Assembly: GCF_017876295.1 (NCBI RefSeq)
Contig: NZ_JAGINT010000002.1
Location: 620,001-684,000 of the forward strand
Direction: 5' to 3'
Origin: Kribbella aluminosa
GTDB lineage: Bacteria > Actinomycetota > Actinomycetes > Propionibacteriales > Kribbellaceae
Length of the DNA: 64,000 nucleotides
Part shown: positions 26,798 through 36,160 of the stretch, piece by piece
Numbering within the stretch: the stretch's first letter is position 1
Layout of the letters: every line of letters starts with the position of its first letter
Notes under the pieces: generated by a model
Database searches by the model: none
What the model saw: only the letters and a program-made list of their open reading frames with translations
Told to the model about the DNA's origin: nothing
Made by a program: the position numbers and the translations under genes

Positions 26798-27747
26798 AGA
26801 AGCTCCGGTACGCCGGTGTTCTGATAGCTGTCGCATTGGCGGTGGCCGGATGCGGTGGGCAGAAGGTTGGTGAGGACAAGCCGGCTGCCGGTGGCAAGGA
26901 GTGCGGCTCGTTCAACCTGACCGTCAGCCCGTGGGTCGGGTACGCGGCGAACGCGGCCGTGGTGTCCTACGTGGCGACCAAGGACCTCGGCTGCAAGGTC
27001 GTGGAGAAGAACCTGGCCGAGCAGGTCGCCTGGCAGGGCTTCGCCACCGGCGAGGTGGACGTGAACCTGGAGAACTGGGGCCACGAGGACCTGAAGAAGA
27101 AGTACATCACCGACGACAAGGTCGCGGTCGAGGCCGGTTCCACCGGGGTCAAGGGCGTGATCGGCTGGTACGTGCCGCCGTGGATGGCCGCCAAGTACCC
27201 GGACATCACCGACTGGAAGAGCCTGAACAAGTACGCCGGCCTGTTCAAGACGTCGGAGTCCGGCGGCAAGGGACAACTGCTCGACGGCGACCCGTCGTAC
27301 GTGACCAACGACGAGGCGCTGGTGAAGAACCTGTCGCTGAACTACAAGGTCGTGCAGAGCGGCAGCGAGACCGCGCTGATCCAGGCGTTCCGGGACGCGG
27401 AGAAGAACAAGAAGCCGCTGCTCGCGTACTTCTACGAGCCGCAGTGGTTCTTCAACGAGGTCAAGCTGGTGAAGATCAACCTGCCGACGTACAAGGCCGG
27501 CTGCGACGCGGTCCCGGCGAAGGTCGCCTGCGACTACCCGCCGTACGACCTGGACAAGATCGTCTCGAAGAAGTTCGCCGGCTCCGGCAGCCCGGCGTAC
27601 GACCTGGTGAAGAACTTCAAGTGGACGAACGAGGACCAGAACACGGTCGCGCGGATGATCGCGGTCGACAAGCTGACCCCGGACCAGGCCGCCGAGAAGT
27701 GGGTCAAGGACAACCAGCCCAAGGTCAACGCCTGGCTCGGGAGATAG
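26794..27747 (+). CDS. Glycine betaine/proline-type substrate-binding lipoprotein
   Basis: 317-residue lipoprotein. The signal ends in the lipobox VAGC (Cys19 or 20). An OpuAC-type ligand-binding domain follows, with FNLTVSPWVGYAANAAVVSY near the N-terminus and EVDVNLENWGHED, a region typical of quaternary-amine binding. GTG 26794 overlaps the permease stop. It ends 23 bp inside the 3' end of the convergent SARP gene. Ligand specificity (betaine, proline, choline) is not resolved by sequence reading. Confidence 0.9.
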   Translation: MKKLRYAGVLIAVALAVAGCGGQKVGEDKPAAGGKECGSFNLTVSPWVGYAANAAVVSYVATKDLGCKVVEKNLAEQVAWQGFATGEVDVNLENWGHEDLKKKYITDDKVAVEAGSTGVKGVIGWYVPPWMAAKYPDITDWKSLNKYAGLFKTSESGGKGQLLDGDPSYVTNDEALVKNLSLNYKVVQSGSETALIQAFRDAEKNKKPLLAYFYEPQWFFNEVKLVKINLPTYKAGCDAVPAKVACDYPPYDLDKIVSKKFAGSGSPAYDLVKNFKWTNEDQNTVARMIAVDKLTPDQAAEKWVKDNQPKVNAWLGR

Positions 27748-30538
27748 TTCTCTCCACATCGAAACGCTCGGCGGGCGGCAGCGGTACGCCGACCTGCTGG
27801 CGCAGCGTTTCCGCGTCGGCCAGCAGTGACAGGGCGCGGCCGGGATCCTCGGTCGCGCCCGCCAGCCCTTCGAGGGCCAGCGCGATCGCCCGGTCGTCAC
27901 CGACCTGGCGCGCGAGTTCGAGACCGCGTTCGTGCAGCGTACGGGCGGTCTCGAGGTCGCCGCGCTGTTCTGCGATGAAGCCGAGCTGGTTGTGGATGAA
28001 CCCGATCCCCGGCGTCCCGCCGACCTGCTCGAGCCAGCCGAGCCACTTGGTGAAGTGCCGCTCGGCGTCGTCGAGGCGGCCCTGGCGGCGTGCGGACAGG
28101 CCGAGCCCGACCTCGGCGTACTCCTCGGCGGACTTGTTCGACTGCTCGACCGCCAGCCGGCGGGCCTGTTCGTGCAGTTCGTCGGCGCGGGCGTAGTCGC
28201 CGGTCAGCATCGCGATCCGGCCGAGTCCCGCCGTACGGAACGAGACCTCTGTCCACAGCCCGAGGTCCTTCGCGTGCCGGACCGCATCCTCGAGGTACGT
28301 CGTGGCGGTCGGGTAGTCGCCGCTGATCTCGGCGGCCACGATCAGCGCGTACGTCGCCTGCAGCCGGCCCCAGTCGTCGTCGAGTTCGTCGAACAGCTCC
28401 AGGCTGCGGCGGCTGTCCCGCTGCATCGCCTGCAGGTCCGCGTGCACGATGTTGAGCTGTGCGCGGGTGCTCAGCGCGGCGGCCAGGCCCCACCGGTCGC
28501 CCTGCTCGGTGAAGAGCACGATGGCCCGGTCGATGCGCTGCATGAGTACTACGGGGTCGCCGTACGCCCAGCGAGTCATGGTGAGGAACCACAGCGCGTG
28601 CGGGTCGTTGCCGACCGCTGCGAGAGCGCGGTCGCCGGCGGTGGCGACGTCGGTGCCGTACGCGTCGGTTGCGGTCATGCCGGCAAGCCAGACGGCGGCC
28701 TGCGCGCGGAGCGCGGGCGGTTGGCCGGGGAGGTCGAGCGCGGCGGCGAGGGTACGGCGGGCCTCGCCGTAGCGGCCGCGGAGGTACCAGTACCAGGCAA
28801 GGGCGTTCGCCAGCTCGAGGGACGGCGGGAGGAGACGGAAGTTCGCCACCTCCTGGTCGAGGCGCTGGAGCCACTCACGTTGGCGTTCGCCGCGCAGCTC
28901 GGCCTGCTGTGCGAGCGTGAGGTAGTAGGTGGCGTGCCTTCGCCGCAGCGTCGCCTCGTCGCCGGCCTCTGTCAGCCGTTCGAGGCTGTACGCCGCTATG
29001 GACTCCAGGAGGTGGTAGCGGCCGGCTGTTGCGACCACGAGCGACTTGTCGACGAGTGCCAGCAGGAGGTGCTCCGGTAGCTCGCTGACGTGCGCTGCTG
29101 CGTCCAGGGAGAACGTGCCGGCGTGTACTGCGAGGCTCCGGAGCATCTGGCGCTCGTCGTCCGCCAGCAGGTCCCAGCTCCAGTCGATGGTGGCGCGGAG
29201 CGTGCGCTGACGTTCCGGGCCGGCCTTGCCACCGGCCAGCAACCGGAAGCGGTCGTCGAGGCGTTCTGCGAGTCCTTGGACGCCCAGCGCGCGGACACGG
29301 GTCGCGGCCAGCTCCAGCGCGAGCGGGATCCCGTCGAGCCGGTCGCAGATCGCGGTGACGTCTTCGGTGACGCCTGCGCGCGCTCTGAGCAGCTCAGCCG
29401 CGGCTGCTGGTGTCAGCGGGGACACTTCGAGCACGTGCTCACCAGACACCCCGAGCGGTTCACGACTGGTCGCCAGCACCCGAACCCCCGGCGCGGCCGC
29501 GAGCAGGCCTTGCACAAGGGCTGCCAGCTCCAAGTGCTCGCAGTTGTCCAAGATGAGCAGAATCTCCCGAGCGCGCAGCGAATCGACCAGCCGTGGGAGG
29601 AGGTCACCGGCCTCATCGCGTAGCTCGAGTGCGGTGGCGAGCGCCTCCAGCACGTCCCCCTGCTGTACCGATGCCAGCTCCACCATCCGCGCGTTCCCGC
29701 CCCTCCATCCCACCTCCAGCGCCAACCGAGTCTTGCCAACCCCACCGACGCCAACCAACGTCAGCAGCCGGTTACCCCCAAGCTGCTCCTCCACTTCCGC
29801 CAACAGCTCCGCCCGACCGACGAGCCCGTTGAGCGGCGCGGGCAGCGTCGGGGAGTGTTGCAGGGACGGGTCATGGCGGAGGATCGCCTGGTGGAGGGCG
29901 GTCAGTTCCGGGCCGGGGTCGGCGCCGAGTTCCTCGGACAGGGCTTCTCGCAGCTCGGCGTACGCGCTGAGCGCCTCGTGCTGCCGTCCCGCGCGGTAAA
30001 GCGCCTTGAGGTGTACGGCGTGCAGCCGTTCGTCGAGCGGGCGTTGCCGGATGAGCGCGGTCGTCCGCTGCAGTACGTCGTCGCCGTGTTCGAGCGCCGT
30101 CAGGTACAGGTCTTCCAGGTGCTCGCGTGGCGCTCGGGCGAACTCGTGATCCCGGACATCGACGTACGGCTGACCTCGCCACAGCCCGAGCGCATCCCGT
30201 CGGCGACCGGCCTGCACGTACTCCTCGAAGATGTTGCTGTCGACAACCTCCGTGTCCAGCGTGTACCCGGCCGGACCGTGCTGCACCAGCGCTCGCGAGC
30301 CGGGCTCCGCACGCTCCAGCGCCGACCGTAGCTGGGACACCCGCGCCTGCAACGTCCCGGTCGCGTTCCGCGGCGGGCGCGACCCCCACAGGTCCTCGAT
30401 CAGCCGGTCCGCGCTGACCGGCGTACCCAGGTTCGCCAGCAGGTCCAGGAGCAGGATCCGGACCTTCGTGTCGGGTACGGCGACCGGTTCGCCGGCGTCC
30501 GTCCGCACGATCAGCGGACCGAGCACCCCGAAGTACAT
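27725..30538 (-). CDS. AfsR/SARP-type regulator with NB-ARC and TPR domains
   Basis: 937-residue transcriptional regulator. Residues 1-95 are an OmpR-like winged helix (RLIEDLWGSRPP, QARVSQLR), 96-245 the BTAD domain (LDERLHAVHLKALYRAG), then an NB-ARC NTPase with P-loop GVGGVGKT (263-270) and LLILDNCEHL, followed by TPR-like helices to the end. Such proteins activate secondary-metabolite or stress genes. Direct repeats 11 bp apart sit just upstream in the gap shared with the oxidoreductase at 30581, fitting auto- or co-regulation. The 3' end overlaps the convergent transporter gene. Confidence 0.9.
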   Translation of the reverse strand: MYFGVLGPLIVRTDAGEPVAVPDTKVRILLLDLLANLGTPVSADRLIEDLWGSRPPRNATGTLQARVSQLRSALERAEPGSRALVQHGPAGYTLDTEVVDSNIFEEYVQAGRRRDALGLWRGQPYVDVRDHEFARAPREHLEDLYLTALEHGDDVLQRTTALIRQRPLDERLHAVHLKALYRAGRQHEALSAYAELREALSEELGADPGPELTALHQAILRHDPSLQHSPTLPAPLNGLVGRAELLAEVEEQLGGNRLLTLVGVGGVGKTRLALEVGWRGGNARMVELASVQQGDVLEALATALELRDEAGDLLPRLVDSLRAREILLILDNCEHLELAALVQGLLAAAPGVRVLATSREPLGVSGEHVLEVSPLTPAAAAELLRARAGVTEDVTAICDRLDGIPLALELAATRVRALGVQGLAERLDDRFRLLAGGKAGPERQRTLRATIDWSWDLLADDERQMLRSLAVHAGTFSLDAAAHVSELPEHLLLALVDKSLVVATAGRYHLLESIAAYSLERLTEAGDEATLRRRHATYYLTLAQQAELRGERQREWLQRLDQEVANFRLLPPSLELANALAWYWYLRGRYGEARRTLAAALDLPGQPPALRAQAAVWLAGMTATDAYGTDVATAGDRALAAVGNDPHALWFLTMTRWAYGDPVVLMQRIDRAIVLFTEQGDRWGLAAALSTRAQLNIVHADLQAMQRDSRRSLELFDELDDDWGRLQATYALIVAAEISGDYPTATTYLEDAVRHAKDLGLWTEVSFRTAGLGRIAMLTGDYARADELHEQARRLAVEQSNKSAEEYAEVGLGLSARRQGRLDDAERHFTKWLGWLEQVGGTPGIGFIHNQLGFIAEQRGDLETARTLHERGLELARQVGDDRAIALALEGLAGATEDPGRALSLLADAETLRQQVGVPLPPAERFDVERTISRARR

Positions 30539-30557
30539 ACCCGTAGTAAACCCGTAG
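30539..30557. promoter_or_regulatory. Direct repeats typical of SARP binding
   Basis: ACCCGTAG occurs at 30539-30546 and again at 30550-30557, an 11-bp period. SARP proteins bind heptamer-like direct repeats with this spacing. The pair lies between the divergent SARP gene (start 30538) and the oxidoreductase gene (start 30581). Confidence 0.55.
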
Positions 30558-30580
30558 CGTGTTCTTCCAGGATCGGCTGC

Positions 30581-31438
30581 ATGAGTTCACGAGAAGCAGT
30601 GACAGTGATCGGGCTGGGCGCGATGGGGTCCACGATGGCCAGGACGTACGTCGCTGCCGGGCACGCGACCACCGTCTGGAACCGGACGCCCGGCAAGGCG
30701 GACGGGCTGGGCGCGGCGCCGGCAGCGACGGCGGCCGAGGCGGTGGCTGCCAGCGCGGTGGTGGTGATCAGTCAGGTCGACTACCCGGCGATGTTCGAGT
30801 CGCTGGCCGGCGCGGACCTGCGCGGACGCGTGCTGGTCAACCTCAGCTCGGACAGCCCGGACCGCCTGCGGGAGGCGGCCGCCTGGGTCGCCGAGCGCGG
30901 GGGCACGCTGGTGACCGGCGGCATCATGGTCCCGCCGCCGGGGATCGGGCAGCCCGGCGCGTACGCGTTCTACGCCGGACCCACGGAAGCAGTCGAGGCT
31001 CACCGCAGCACCCTGGAGGTCCTGGGCCGCGTCGACCACATCGGCACCGACCCCGGCCTGGCGATGCTCTACTACCAGGCCATGCTGAACATCTTCTGGA
31101 CGACGTTGATCAGCTACTTCTACTCCGCCTCCCTGGTCGGAGGCGCCGAGCAGTTGCGTCCGTACGTCGCGGCCATGCTCACCGACCTGACCCAAGAAGG
31201 CCCGATGGGCTTCCTGCGCATTCTGACCACCCAGCTCGACTCCGGTGAGTACCCGGGCGGCGAGAACAATCTCCACATGCAGGCCATCGGTTCCGAGCAC
31301 GTCGTCCAGGCCTTCACCGACGCAGGCCTCGACGCGACCGTGCCAGGTGCAGTCGCCGCGTTGTTCGCCCGCGCCGACGCGGCCGGGTACGGAGCCAACG
31401 GCCTGAGCGCTCTGGCCGAGCTGATCAGGAAGCCGTAA
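30581..31438 (+). CDS. NAD(P)-dependent oxidoreductase, imine reductase-like (6-phosphogluconate dehydrogenase fold)
   Basis: 285-residue enzyme. The Rossmann motif GLGAMG (about 12-17) is followed by NRTPGKAD, which suggests NADP. The central SQVDYPAMF and GGIMVPPPGIG segments are typical of imine-reductase-like beta-hydroxyacid dehydrogenases. The C-terminal helical domain includes LAMLYYQAMLNIFW; its YY is in the region that carries an Asp or Tyr in known imine reductases. ATG 30581 is 23 bp after the SARP repeats. Physiological substrate unknown. No other biosynthetic enzyme is adjacent. Confidence 0.8.
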   Translation: MSSREAVTVIGLGAMGSTMARTYVAAGHATTVWNRTPGKADGLGAAPAATAAEAVAASAVVVISQVDYPAMFESLAGADLRGRVLVNLSSDSPDRLREAAAWVAERGGTLVTGGIMVPPPGIGQPGAYAFYAGPTEAVEAHRSTLEVLGRVDHIGTDPGLAMLYYQAMLNIFWTTLISYFYSASLVGGAEQLRPYVAAMLTDLTQEGPMGFLRILTTQLDSGEYPGGENNLHMQAIGSEHVVQAFTDAGLDATVPGAVAALFARADAAGYGANGLSALAELIRKP

Positions 31439-31543
31439 GTCAGCTTGAGCTTGTACACACGGGCCGGGGGCAACTATCACGATGTGAATCGGCAACGCCG
31501 ACGACACGCCGGAAAATCGGCGGAACCGGGTAAGTTCGTGCCC

Positions 31544-32140
31544 ATGATCATCGTGACAGCTGCACTGAAGGGCGGGGTCGGCAAGACAACCACGTCGGTG
31601 TACTTGGCCGCGCTGGCATCTTCCAACCGTCGCACAGCCACCCTGGTCGACGCGGATCCGCAAGGCAGCGCTGCGGACTGGATCGCGGAGTCCGCCGACG
31701 AACACCTCTCCAGGATCGACATCGCGGAGGCCCCGACCGAGCGTCTGCTGAACAAGGCGCTGGACAAGGTCCCACCGGAGGGCATCGGCATCGTCGACAT
31801 GCCGCCGTCCCACGAGCGGCTGCTGAACAAGGCCCTCGAACGCGCCCGGATCGTGGTCATCCCGACCCGCATCGGCGGTGTCGAGACCCCGCGGGTGAAG
31901 GCCGTTCTCGACCTCGTACCGGACGACGTGCCGGCCGGTCTGGTGATCTGCTCGGCGCGCACGTACACGCGCTCGTACCAGGAGGCGATGCAGCAGTACG
32001 CCGCCGAGAACATCCCGGTCTGGGGCACCATCCCGGAGCGCGTCTCGATCACCGCCGGCCCGACCGGCCCGCTTGCCCCCGACGGCCTCGAGTCCTACAA
32101 GAAGGTCTGGCGCAAAATCCTCGCCGCTGCTCGTACCTAA
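31544..32140 (+). CDS. Orphan ParA-family ATPase
   Basis: 198-residue P-loop ATPase of the ParA/MinD group. The deviant Walker A is KGGVGKTTT (residues about 9-17), with VDADPQGSA and the later GIVDMPPSHERL. ATG 31544 begins the family MIIVTAALKGG start; the longer frame upstream is not conserved-looking. No ParB gene or parS-like repeat is close. It could position a protein or be a plasmid-derived relic. Confidence 0.85.
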   Translation: MIIVTAALKGGVGKTTTSVYLAALASSNRRTATLVDADPQGSAADWIAESADEHLSRIDIAEAPTERLLNKALDKVPPEGIGIVDMPPSHERLLNKALERARIVVIPTRIGGVETPRVKAVLDLVPDDVPAGLVICSARTYTRSYQEAMQQYAAENIPVWGTIPERVSITAGPTGPLAPDGLESYKKVWRKILAAART

Positions 32141-32145
32141 GGCGG

Positions 32146-33339
32146 CTAACGCTGGAGCGGCGGTTCGCCTCGGACGTAGGAGCGGATCACGGTGGCCGCC
32201 GCGCCGCGGGCCCAGTCGTCGAAGGTGTGCGAACGGAGCGTCAGCCGGCAGTCCCCGGCGGCCCCGAACGCGTGCTCCGCGAACGCGCGCCGCATCCGTT
32301 CCTCGTACAGGTCGTACTCCGCGACGCCCTCGCCGGCGATCATCACGAGCTCGGGCCCGACCAGGTTCACCATCGCGGCCAGCGCGGCCCCGATCACCTC
32401 ACCGGCTCGGTCGAACGCCTCCCGAGCCTGCTGGTTCCCGTCGTGCGCCAGCTCGATCGCCCCGGCCAGATCCAGCTCCGGGCGTCCGGTCTGCTCCCGC
32501 GTCCGGGCCAGGATCGCGTCCGACGACGCGACCGTCTCGACACACCCCCGCCGCCCGCAGGTACACACCAGCTCGCCCGGCGCCAGCGGCAGATGGCCGA
32601 GCTCGCCGGATACGCCGTACGCGCCGGAGACCACCTCGCCGTTGATGTACAGCCCGCACCCGATGCCGGAGCCGATCGTCACCACCGCGAACGAGTCCGC
32701 GTTCACCCCGGCGCCGAACCAGTGCTCGGCGACGGTCAGCGCGCGGACGTCGTTCGACACCAGGATCGGCACCCGGATGCGCTTGCCGAGCAGCTTCGCG
32801 ACCTGGACGCCCCGCCAGCCCATCAGCGGCGAGTCCCGGACCACGCCGTGCGTCGCGTCGACATCACCCGAGACCGCGATGCCGATCCCGGCCAGCGGGC
32901 CGGCCATCGCGGTACCGGTCTTGAGCGCGCTGATCAGCGCCTTCACGTGCTCCGCGAGGCGGTCGATCACCACCTCCGGATCGGTACTGTCCAGCTCCTC
33001 GTGCCGTACGTTCAGGATCCCGGCGGTGAAGTCGGTGGTGACCCCGATCAGGCTGGTCGGCGTGACCTTGACGCCGATCACCGACACGCTGCTCGGTACG
33101 ACGGTCAGCGGGCTGACCGGCCGCCCGATGCCGACCTGACCCTCGTCGCCCGCCGGGGCATCGGTGACGAACCCGGACTCGATCAGCGGCGCGACCGCCT
33201 TCGTCACCGCCGCCTGCGACAGCCCGGTCCGGCGCGCGATCTGCACCCGCGGGATCGGCCCCTGGGTCAGGATCTTGGTCAGCACCTCGATTCCCGCCGG
33301 CGTGGCCAGGGGAAGCGGACGATGAGGACGCAGCGGCAC
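32146..33339 (-). CDS. ROK-family transcriptional regulator
   Basis: 397-residue regulator. The N-terminal winged helix (about 15-75) contains PRVQIARRTGLSQAAVTKAV, followed by a ROK sugar-kinase-like domain. Zinc motif CTCGRRGCVE near residue 265 and the GIGCGLYINGEVV and GELGHLPL segments are family hallmarks. ROK repressors usually sense sugars. It is the last gene of a minus-strand series that begins with the TPR regulator at 36100. Ligand unknown. Confidence 0.88.
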   Translation of the reverse strand: MPLRPHRPLPLATPAGIEVLTKILTQGPIPRVQIARRTGLSQAAVTKAVAPLIESGFVTDAPAGDEGQVGIGRPVSPLTVVPSSVSVIGVKVTPTSLIGVTTDFTAGILNVRHEELDSTDPEVVIDRLAEHVKALISALKTGTAMAGPLAGIGIAVSGDVDATHGVVRDSPLMGWRGVQVAKLLGKRIRVPILVSNDVRALTVAEHWFGAGVNADSFAVVTIGSGIGCGLYINGEVVSGAYGVSGELGHLPLAPGELVCTCGRRGCVETVASSDAILARTREQTGRPELDLAGAIELAHDGNQQAREAFDRAGEVIGAALAAMVNLVGPELVMIAGEGVAEYDLYEERMRRAFAEHAFGAAGDCRLTLRSHTFDDWARGAAATVIRSYVRGEPPLQR

Positions 33340-33365
33340 GAGAACAACTTACAAGCGGACGGACG

Positions 33366-34250
33366 CTAAGCGCCGGTTTCTGCCAGTGTTGGTGACGTCA
33401 GCGCCCAGCGGATCGTCTTGGTGAGCCCGTCCCCGGCAGCTCGTACGACGGTCTGCTCGGCCAGCGGGAGGTACGGGAGCCGCAGCGGGAGCCGTGTCCA
33501 CCACGGGAGCAGTCCGACGGAAGCCGCCGTCAGTACGCCGTACGCCGGGCGCGCGGCCCACGGAACGGGCGGGTGTATCAGGATGAAGCGGGCCGCCTGA
33601 CGTGCTTCCGTCGTGCCGCGGAGCTCGGGCTGGTACTCCTTCAGCAGCCGGCGTACCTCGGCGAGCGTGGTGGGCGGGTCGATCACGCCCAGCTTGGCCG
33701 CGACGAGCGCCGCGTCCTCGACGTACTGGTCCTGCTCGTGAGCGGTCAGCGGGTGCGCGCCGTACCGCTGGTGCGCCGCGAGGAAGCTGTCCACCTCCGC
33801 CACATGCACCCACTTGAGCAGGTGCGGGTCCGACGCCCGGTACTTCACCCCGTCCGGACTGGTACCCCGGACCCGCTCGTGCACCGCCCTGACGTGGGCG
33901 ATCGCCTCTTCCGCGTCCGGGATCGCGCCGTACGTCGTGATCGCCAGGAAGTAGCTGGTCCGCCGTAGCCGTCCCCACGGATCGCCCCGGTACCCGGAAT
34001 GCGCCGCGACCGCGGCCATCGCCAGCGGGTGCAGCGACTGCAGCAGGAGCGCCCGCAGACCCCCGGCGAACATCGATGCGTCACCGTGCACCCGGCGGAT
34101 CGGCCGGTCCGGCGCGAACCACCGCGGACCGGGGGTGCTGTGCACCCGATCCCGCTCAGCCTGTGGGTCCGGCCCCGCAACCTTCGTCAGGATCATCCGC
34201 GCCAGGCTGTCCCGCAGCGGGTTCAGCTGGGAAGAGAAGGTGGCGGCCAT
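33366..34250 (-). CDS. Oxygenase of the MpaB/DUF2236 (Lcp-like) family
   Basis: 294-residue protein of the MpaB oxygenase family, which includes latex-clearing protein. Recognisable parts are RVHGDASMFAGGLRALLLQSLHPLAMAAV split around residue 60, YGAIPDAEEAI and HLLKWVHVAEVDSFL. These proteins bind haem and cleave or modify olefinic substrates; no substrate can be given here. It lies 14 bp after the GNAT gene and 26 bp before the ROK gene. Confidence 0.8.
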   Translation of the reverse strand: MAATFSSQLNPLRDSLARMILTKVAGPDPQAERDRVHSTPGPRWFAPDRPIRRVHGDASMFAGGLRALLLQSLHPLAMAAVAAHSGYRGDPWGRLRRTSYFLAITTYGAIPDAEEAIAHVRAVHERVRGTSPDGVKYRASDPHLLKWVHVAEVDSFLAAHQRYGAHPLTAHEQDQYVEDAALVAAKLGVIDPPTTLAEVRRLLKEYQPELRGTTEARQAARFILIHPPVPWAARPAYGVLTAASVGLLPWWTRLPLRLPYLPLAEQTVVRAAGDGLTKTIRWALTSPTLAETGA

Positions 34251-34264
34251 GCACCCAGTGTTGC

Positions 34265-34795
34265 TCAGTCGGCGTACTCGTGCTCCAGCAGCGAGTAGAG
34301 CCGGGAATCGCGCCAGACGCCGTTGGTGAACACATGGTCGCGCAGCTGGCCCTCGTAGCTGAAACCGATCCGCTTCACCACCGCGATCGAGGCCTCGTTC
34401 TCCGGCCCGATCGCGGCGGTCACCCGGTGCCGGCCGAGCGAGCCGAAGGCGAACCCCAGGAGCGTCCGGGCCGCGTCGGTCGCGTACCCGTGGCCCCAGT
34501 GGTCGGCGCCGATCGCGTAGCCGAGCTTGGCCGTCCAGGGCCCGCTCGGCGCGATCCGGCCGAACCCGATCACCCGATCCTCGTCCGGCCGGGTGACCGC
34601 GAGCATGTAGTCGGGCCGGTCCTCCTGCGCCGACCGGTGCACGATGCCGGCCAGGTTCTGCTCGGCCTTGGTCCGGTCGTAGCTGTCGAACGCCATCCAG
34701 GTCGTGACCCGGTCATCACCGGCGATGGCCAGGTAGTCGTCGAGGTCGGAGGTCCGGAATTCGCGCAGTACGGTCAGCTGTCCGCTGAGCTCCAT
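34265..34795 (-). CDS. GNAT-family N-acetyltransferase (RimJ/RimL-like)
   Basis: 176-residue acetyltransferase. The acetyl-CoA-binding loop appears as YAIGADHWGHGYATDAART and the C-terminal part NEASIAVVKRIGFSYEGQLRDH is typical of RimJ/RimL proteins. ATG 34795 lies 9 bp after the regulator's stop. Target amine unknown. Confidence 0.88.
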   Translation of the reverse strand: MELSGQLTVLREFRTSDLDDYLAIAGDDRVTTWMAFDSYDRTKAEQNLAGIVHRSAQEDRPDYMLAVTRPDEDRVIGFGRIAPSGPWTAKLGYAIGADHWGHGYATDAARTLLGFAFGSLGRHRVTAAIGPENEASIAVVKRIGFSYEGQLRDHVFTNGVWRDSRLYSLLEHEYAD

Positions 34796-34804
34796 CCGCG
34801 CAGG

Positions 34805-36100
34805 CTACCGGGGGAAGGACTGCATCGGCGTCCGGGTGAACGACTCGATCTCCTCCTGGAGCTCCCTGGCGTCGTCCGCGCGACCGGACTGCCGCAGCGC
34901 CTGGTGGACGCGGCGGGCCGAGTGCACGACACCGTTGATCCGGCGTTCGGTCGGTAGCGTCAGCACCGGGGCCAGTGCGTCCGCGGCACCGTCCAGCTCG
35001 CCGCTCGCGATCCGGGTGATCGCCATCGCGGCGTGGCTCCCGGCGGCGTCGCCGAAGGCCCACTCGGGGTGGTTCTGGTCGGTGTAGGCGTCGACGGCCT
35101 GGCTGGAGTACCGCTGGGCCTGCTCGACCTCTCCCGGCAGCTGCGCCAGCGCGTCGGCGGCGTAGTACAGCTGGCGGTTGCGGCCGAAGGTGCAGAGGCC
35201 GCCCATGTCGTCCAGGTCGTCGTTGTGCACCGAGTTCCACGCCTCTTCGGCGCGCTCGAGCGCGGCGCGAGTGGCCTCCGGGTTGCCGAGCGCGGCCCAG
35301 GCGCGGGCCTCACTGACCGGTAGCCAGACGCTGGTGGTGCTGTTCGCCTGCTCGGCATAGCCGGCGCCGAGCTGGGCGTAGCGCACCGAGTCGTGCGGGT
35401 TGCCGGCCCAGTAGGAGACCAGCGACTGCAGTCCGCGCACCCAGGCGCGGAGCCCGTGGTGGTCGGCGTTGTCGGCACACATGAACGCGGTCCGCGCCTG
35501 GGTGAGCGCGGCGTGCGGGTTACCGAGGTCGTGGGAGGCTTTGGCGAGCAGCCCGCCGGTGACACCGGCCAGGAAGTAGAGCTGACGGTGGTTCTCCGGG
35601 CGTTGCCGGCTCTCGAGCAGGCCGAACACCAGGTCCTGGGTCTCGACCAGCTGGCCGAGGATCTCCGGCAATGGGCGCTGTGGGTACGCCTGGGCGGCGT
35701 GGCGTACGTCGTCGTACACCTGTTCCATGGCCTCGCTTCCGAGACCGGACTGGGCCGCAAGGGCGAACGCCCTTGCTCGGCTGGCAGCCATGTCGAGAAC
35801 CTCCATCTCGTTACCTGTCGTGATCCGTCCACTCGCGGCAGGTGCCGGCACCACCTGGGCGGCCGGTTCGGCGACGTACGGCGAGAGGAGTTCCTCGACG
35901 GGCTTGCCGAACAGGCGTTGCAGGGTGCGCCGGGTCTGAGGAGTGGTCCCTGCGCGCTCGCCCGATGCGAGCCGCCGCAGGTGCCGCTCGGTGATGGTTC
36001 CACCCAGCTCGACGAACTCGGCGACGATCTCGGAGTAGGTCTGGTTCCGGCGCTGGATCAGGTGCGCCAGGACCGTCTTTGGCGCGTACCTACCCGCCAT
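34805..36100 (-). CDS. Regulator with N-terminal HTH and TPR-like helical repeats
   Basis: 431-residue protein. The N-terminus (about 1-75) is an HTH-like unit containing ITERHLRRLASGERAGTTPQTRR, a Xre-like or NsdA-like pattern, followed by helical repeats (about 100-420) resembling TPRs (for example AAQAYPQRPLPEILGQLVE and WAFGDAAGSHAAMAI). GGAGGAACG precedes ATG 36100. It heads a unit with the GNAT, MpaB and ROK genes. An 11-bp-phased repeat array lies 50-120 bp upstream, between it and a divergent 62-codon gene, and is the obvious candidate for its binding site. Confidence 0.7.
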   Translation of the reverse strand: MAGRYAPKTVLAHLIQRRNQTYSEIVAEFVELGGTITERHLRRLASGERAGTTPQTRRTLQRLFGKPVEELLSPYVAEPAAQVVPAPAASGRITTGNEMEVLDMAASRARAFALAAQSGLGSEAMEQVYDDVRHAAQAYPQRPLPEILGQLVETQDLVFGLLESRQRPENHRQLYFLAGVTGGLLAKASHDLGNPHAALTQARTAFMCADNADHHGLRAWVRGLQSLVSYWAGNPHDSVRYAQLGAGYAEQANSTTSVWLPVSEARAWAALGNPEATRAALERAEEAWNSVHNDDLDDMGGLCTFGRNRQLYYAADALAQLPGEVEQAQRYSSQAVDAYTDQNHPEWAFGDAAGSHAAMAITRIASGELDGAADALAPVLTLPTERRINGVVHSARRVHQALRQSGRADDARELQEEIESFTRTPMQSFPR

Positions 36101-36160
36101 CGTTCCTCCCGTTCACGTCAGTCAGACGTTGTCTCGACTTATGCCCCACGACAAGGTGCT

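Noticed and set aside
24608..26836. Minus-strand ORF of 742 codons opposite the permease
   Set aside because: Shadow of the ProW-like frame, which has clear EAA loops.
31445..31543. Earlier start for ParA
   Set aside because: The extra residues are Arg-rich with no P-loop context, while ATG 31544 starts the conserved MIIVTAALKGG.
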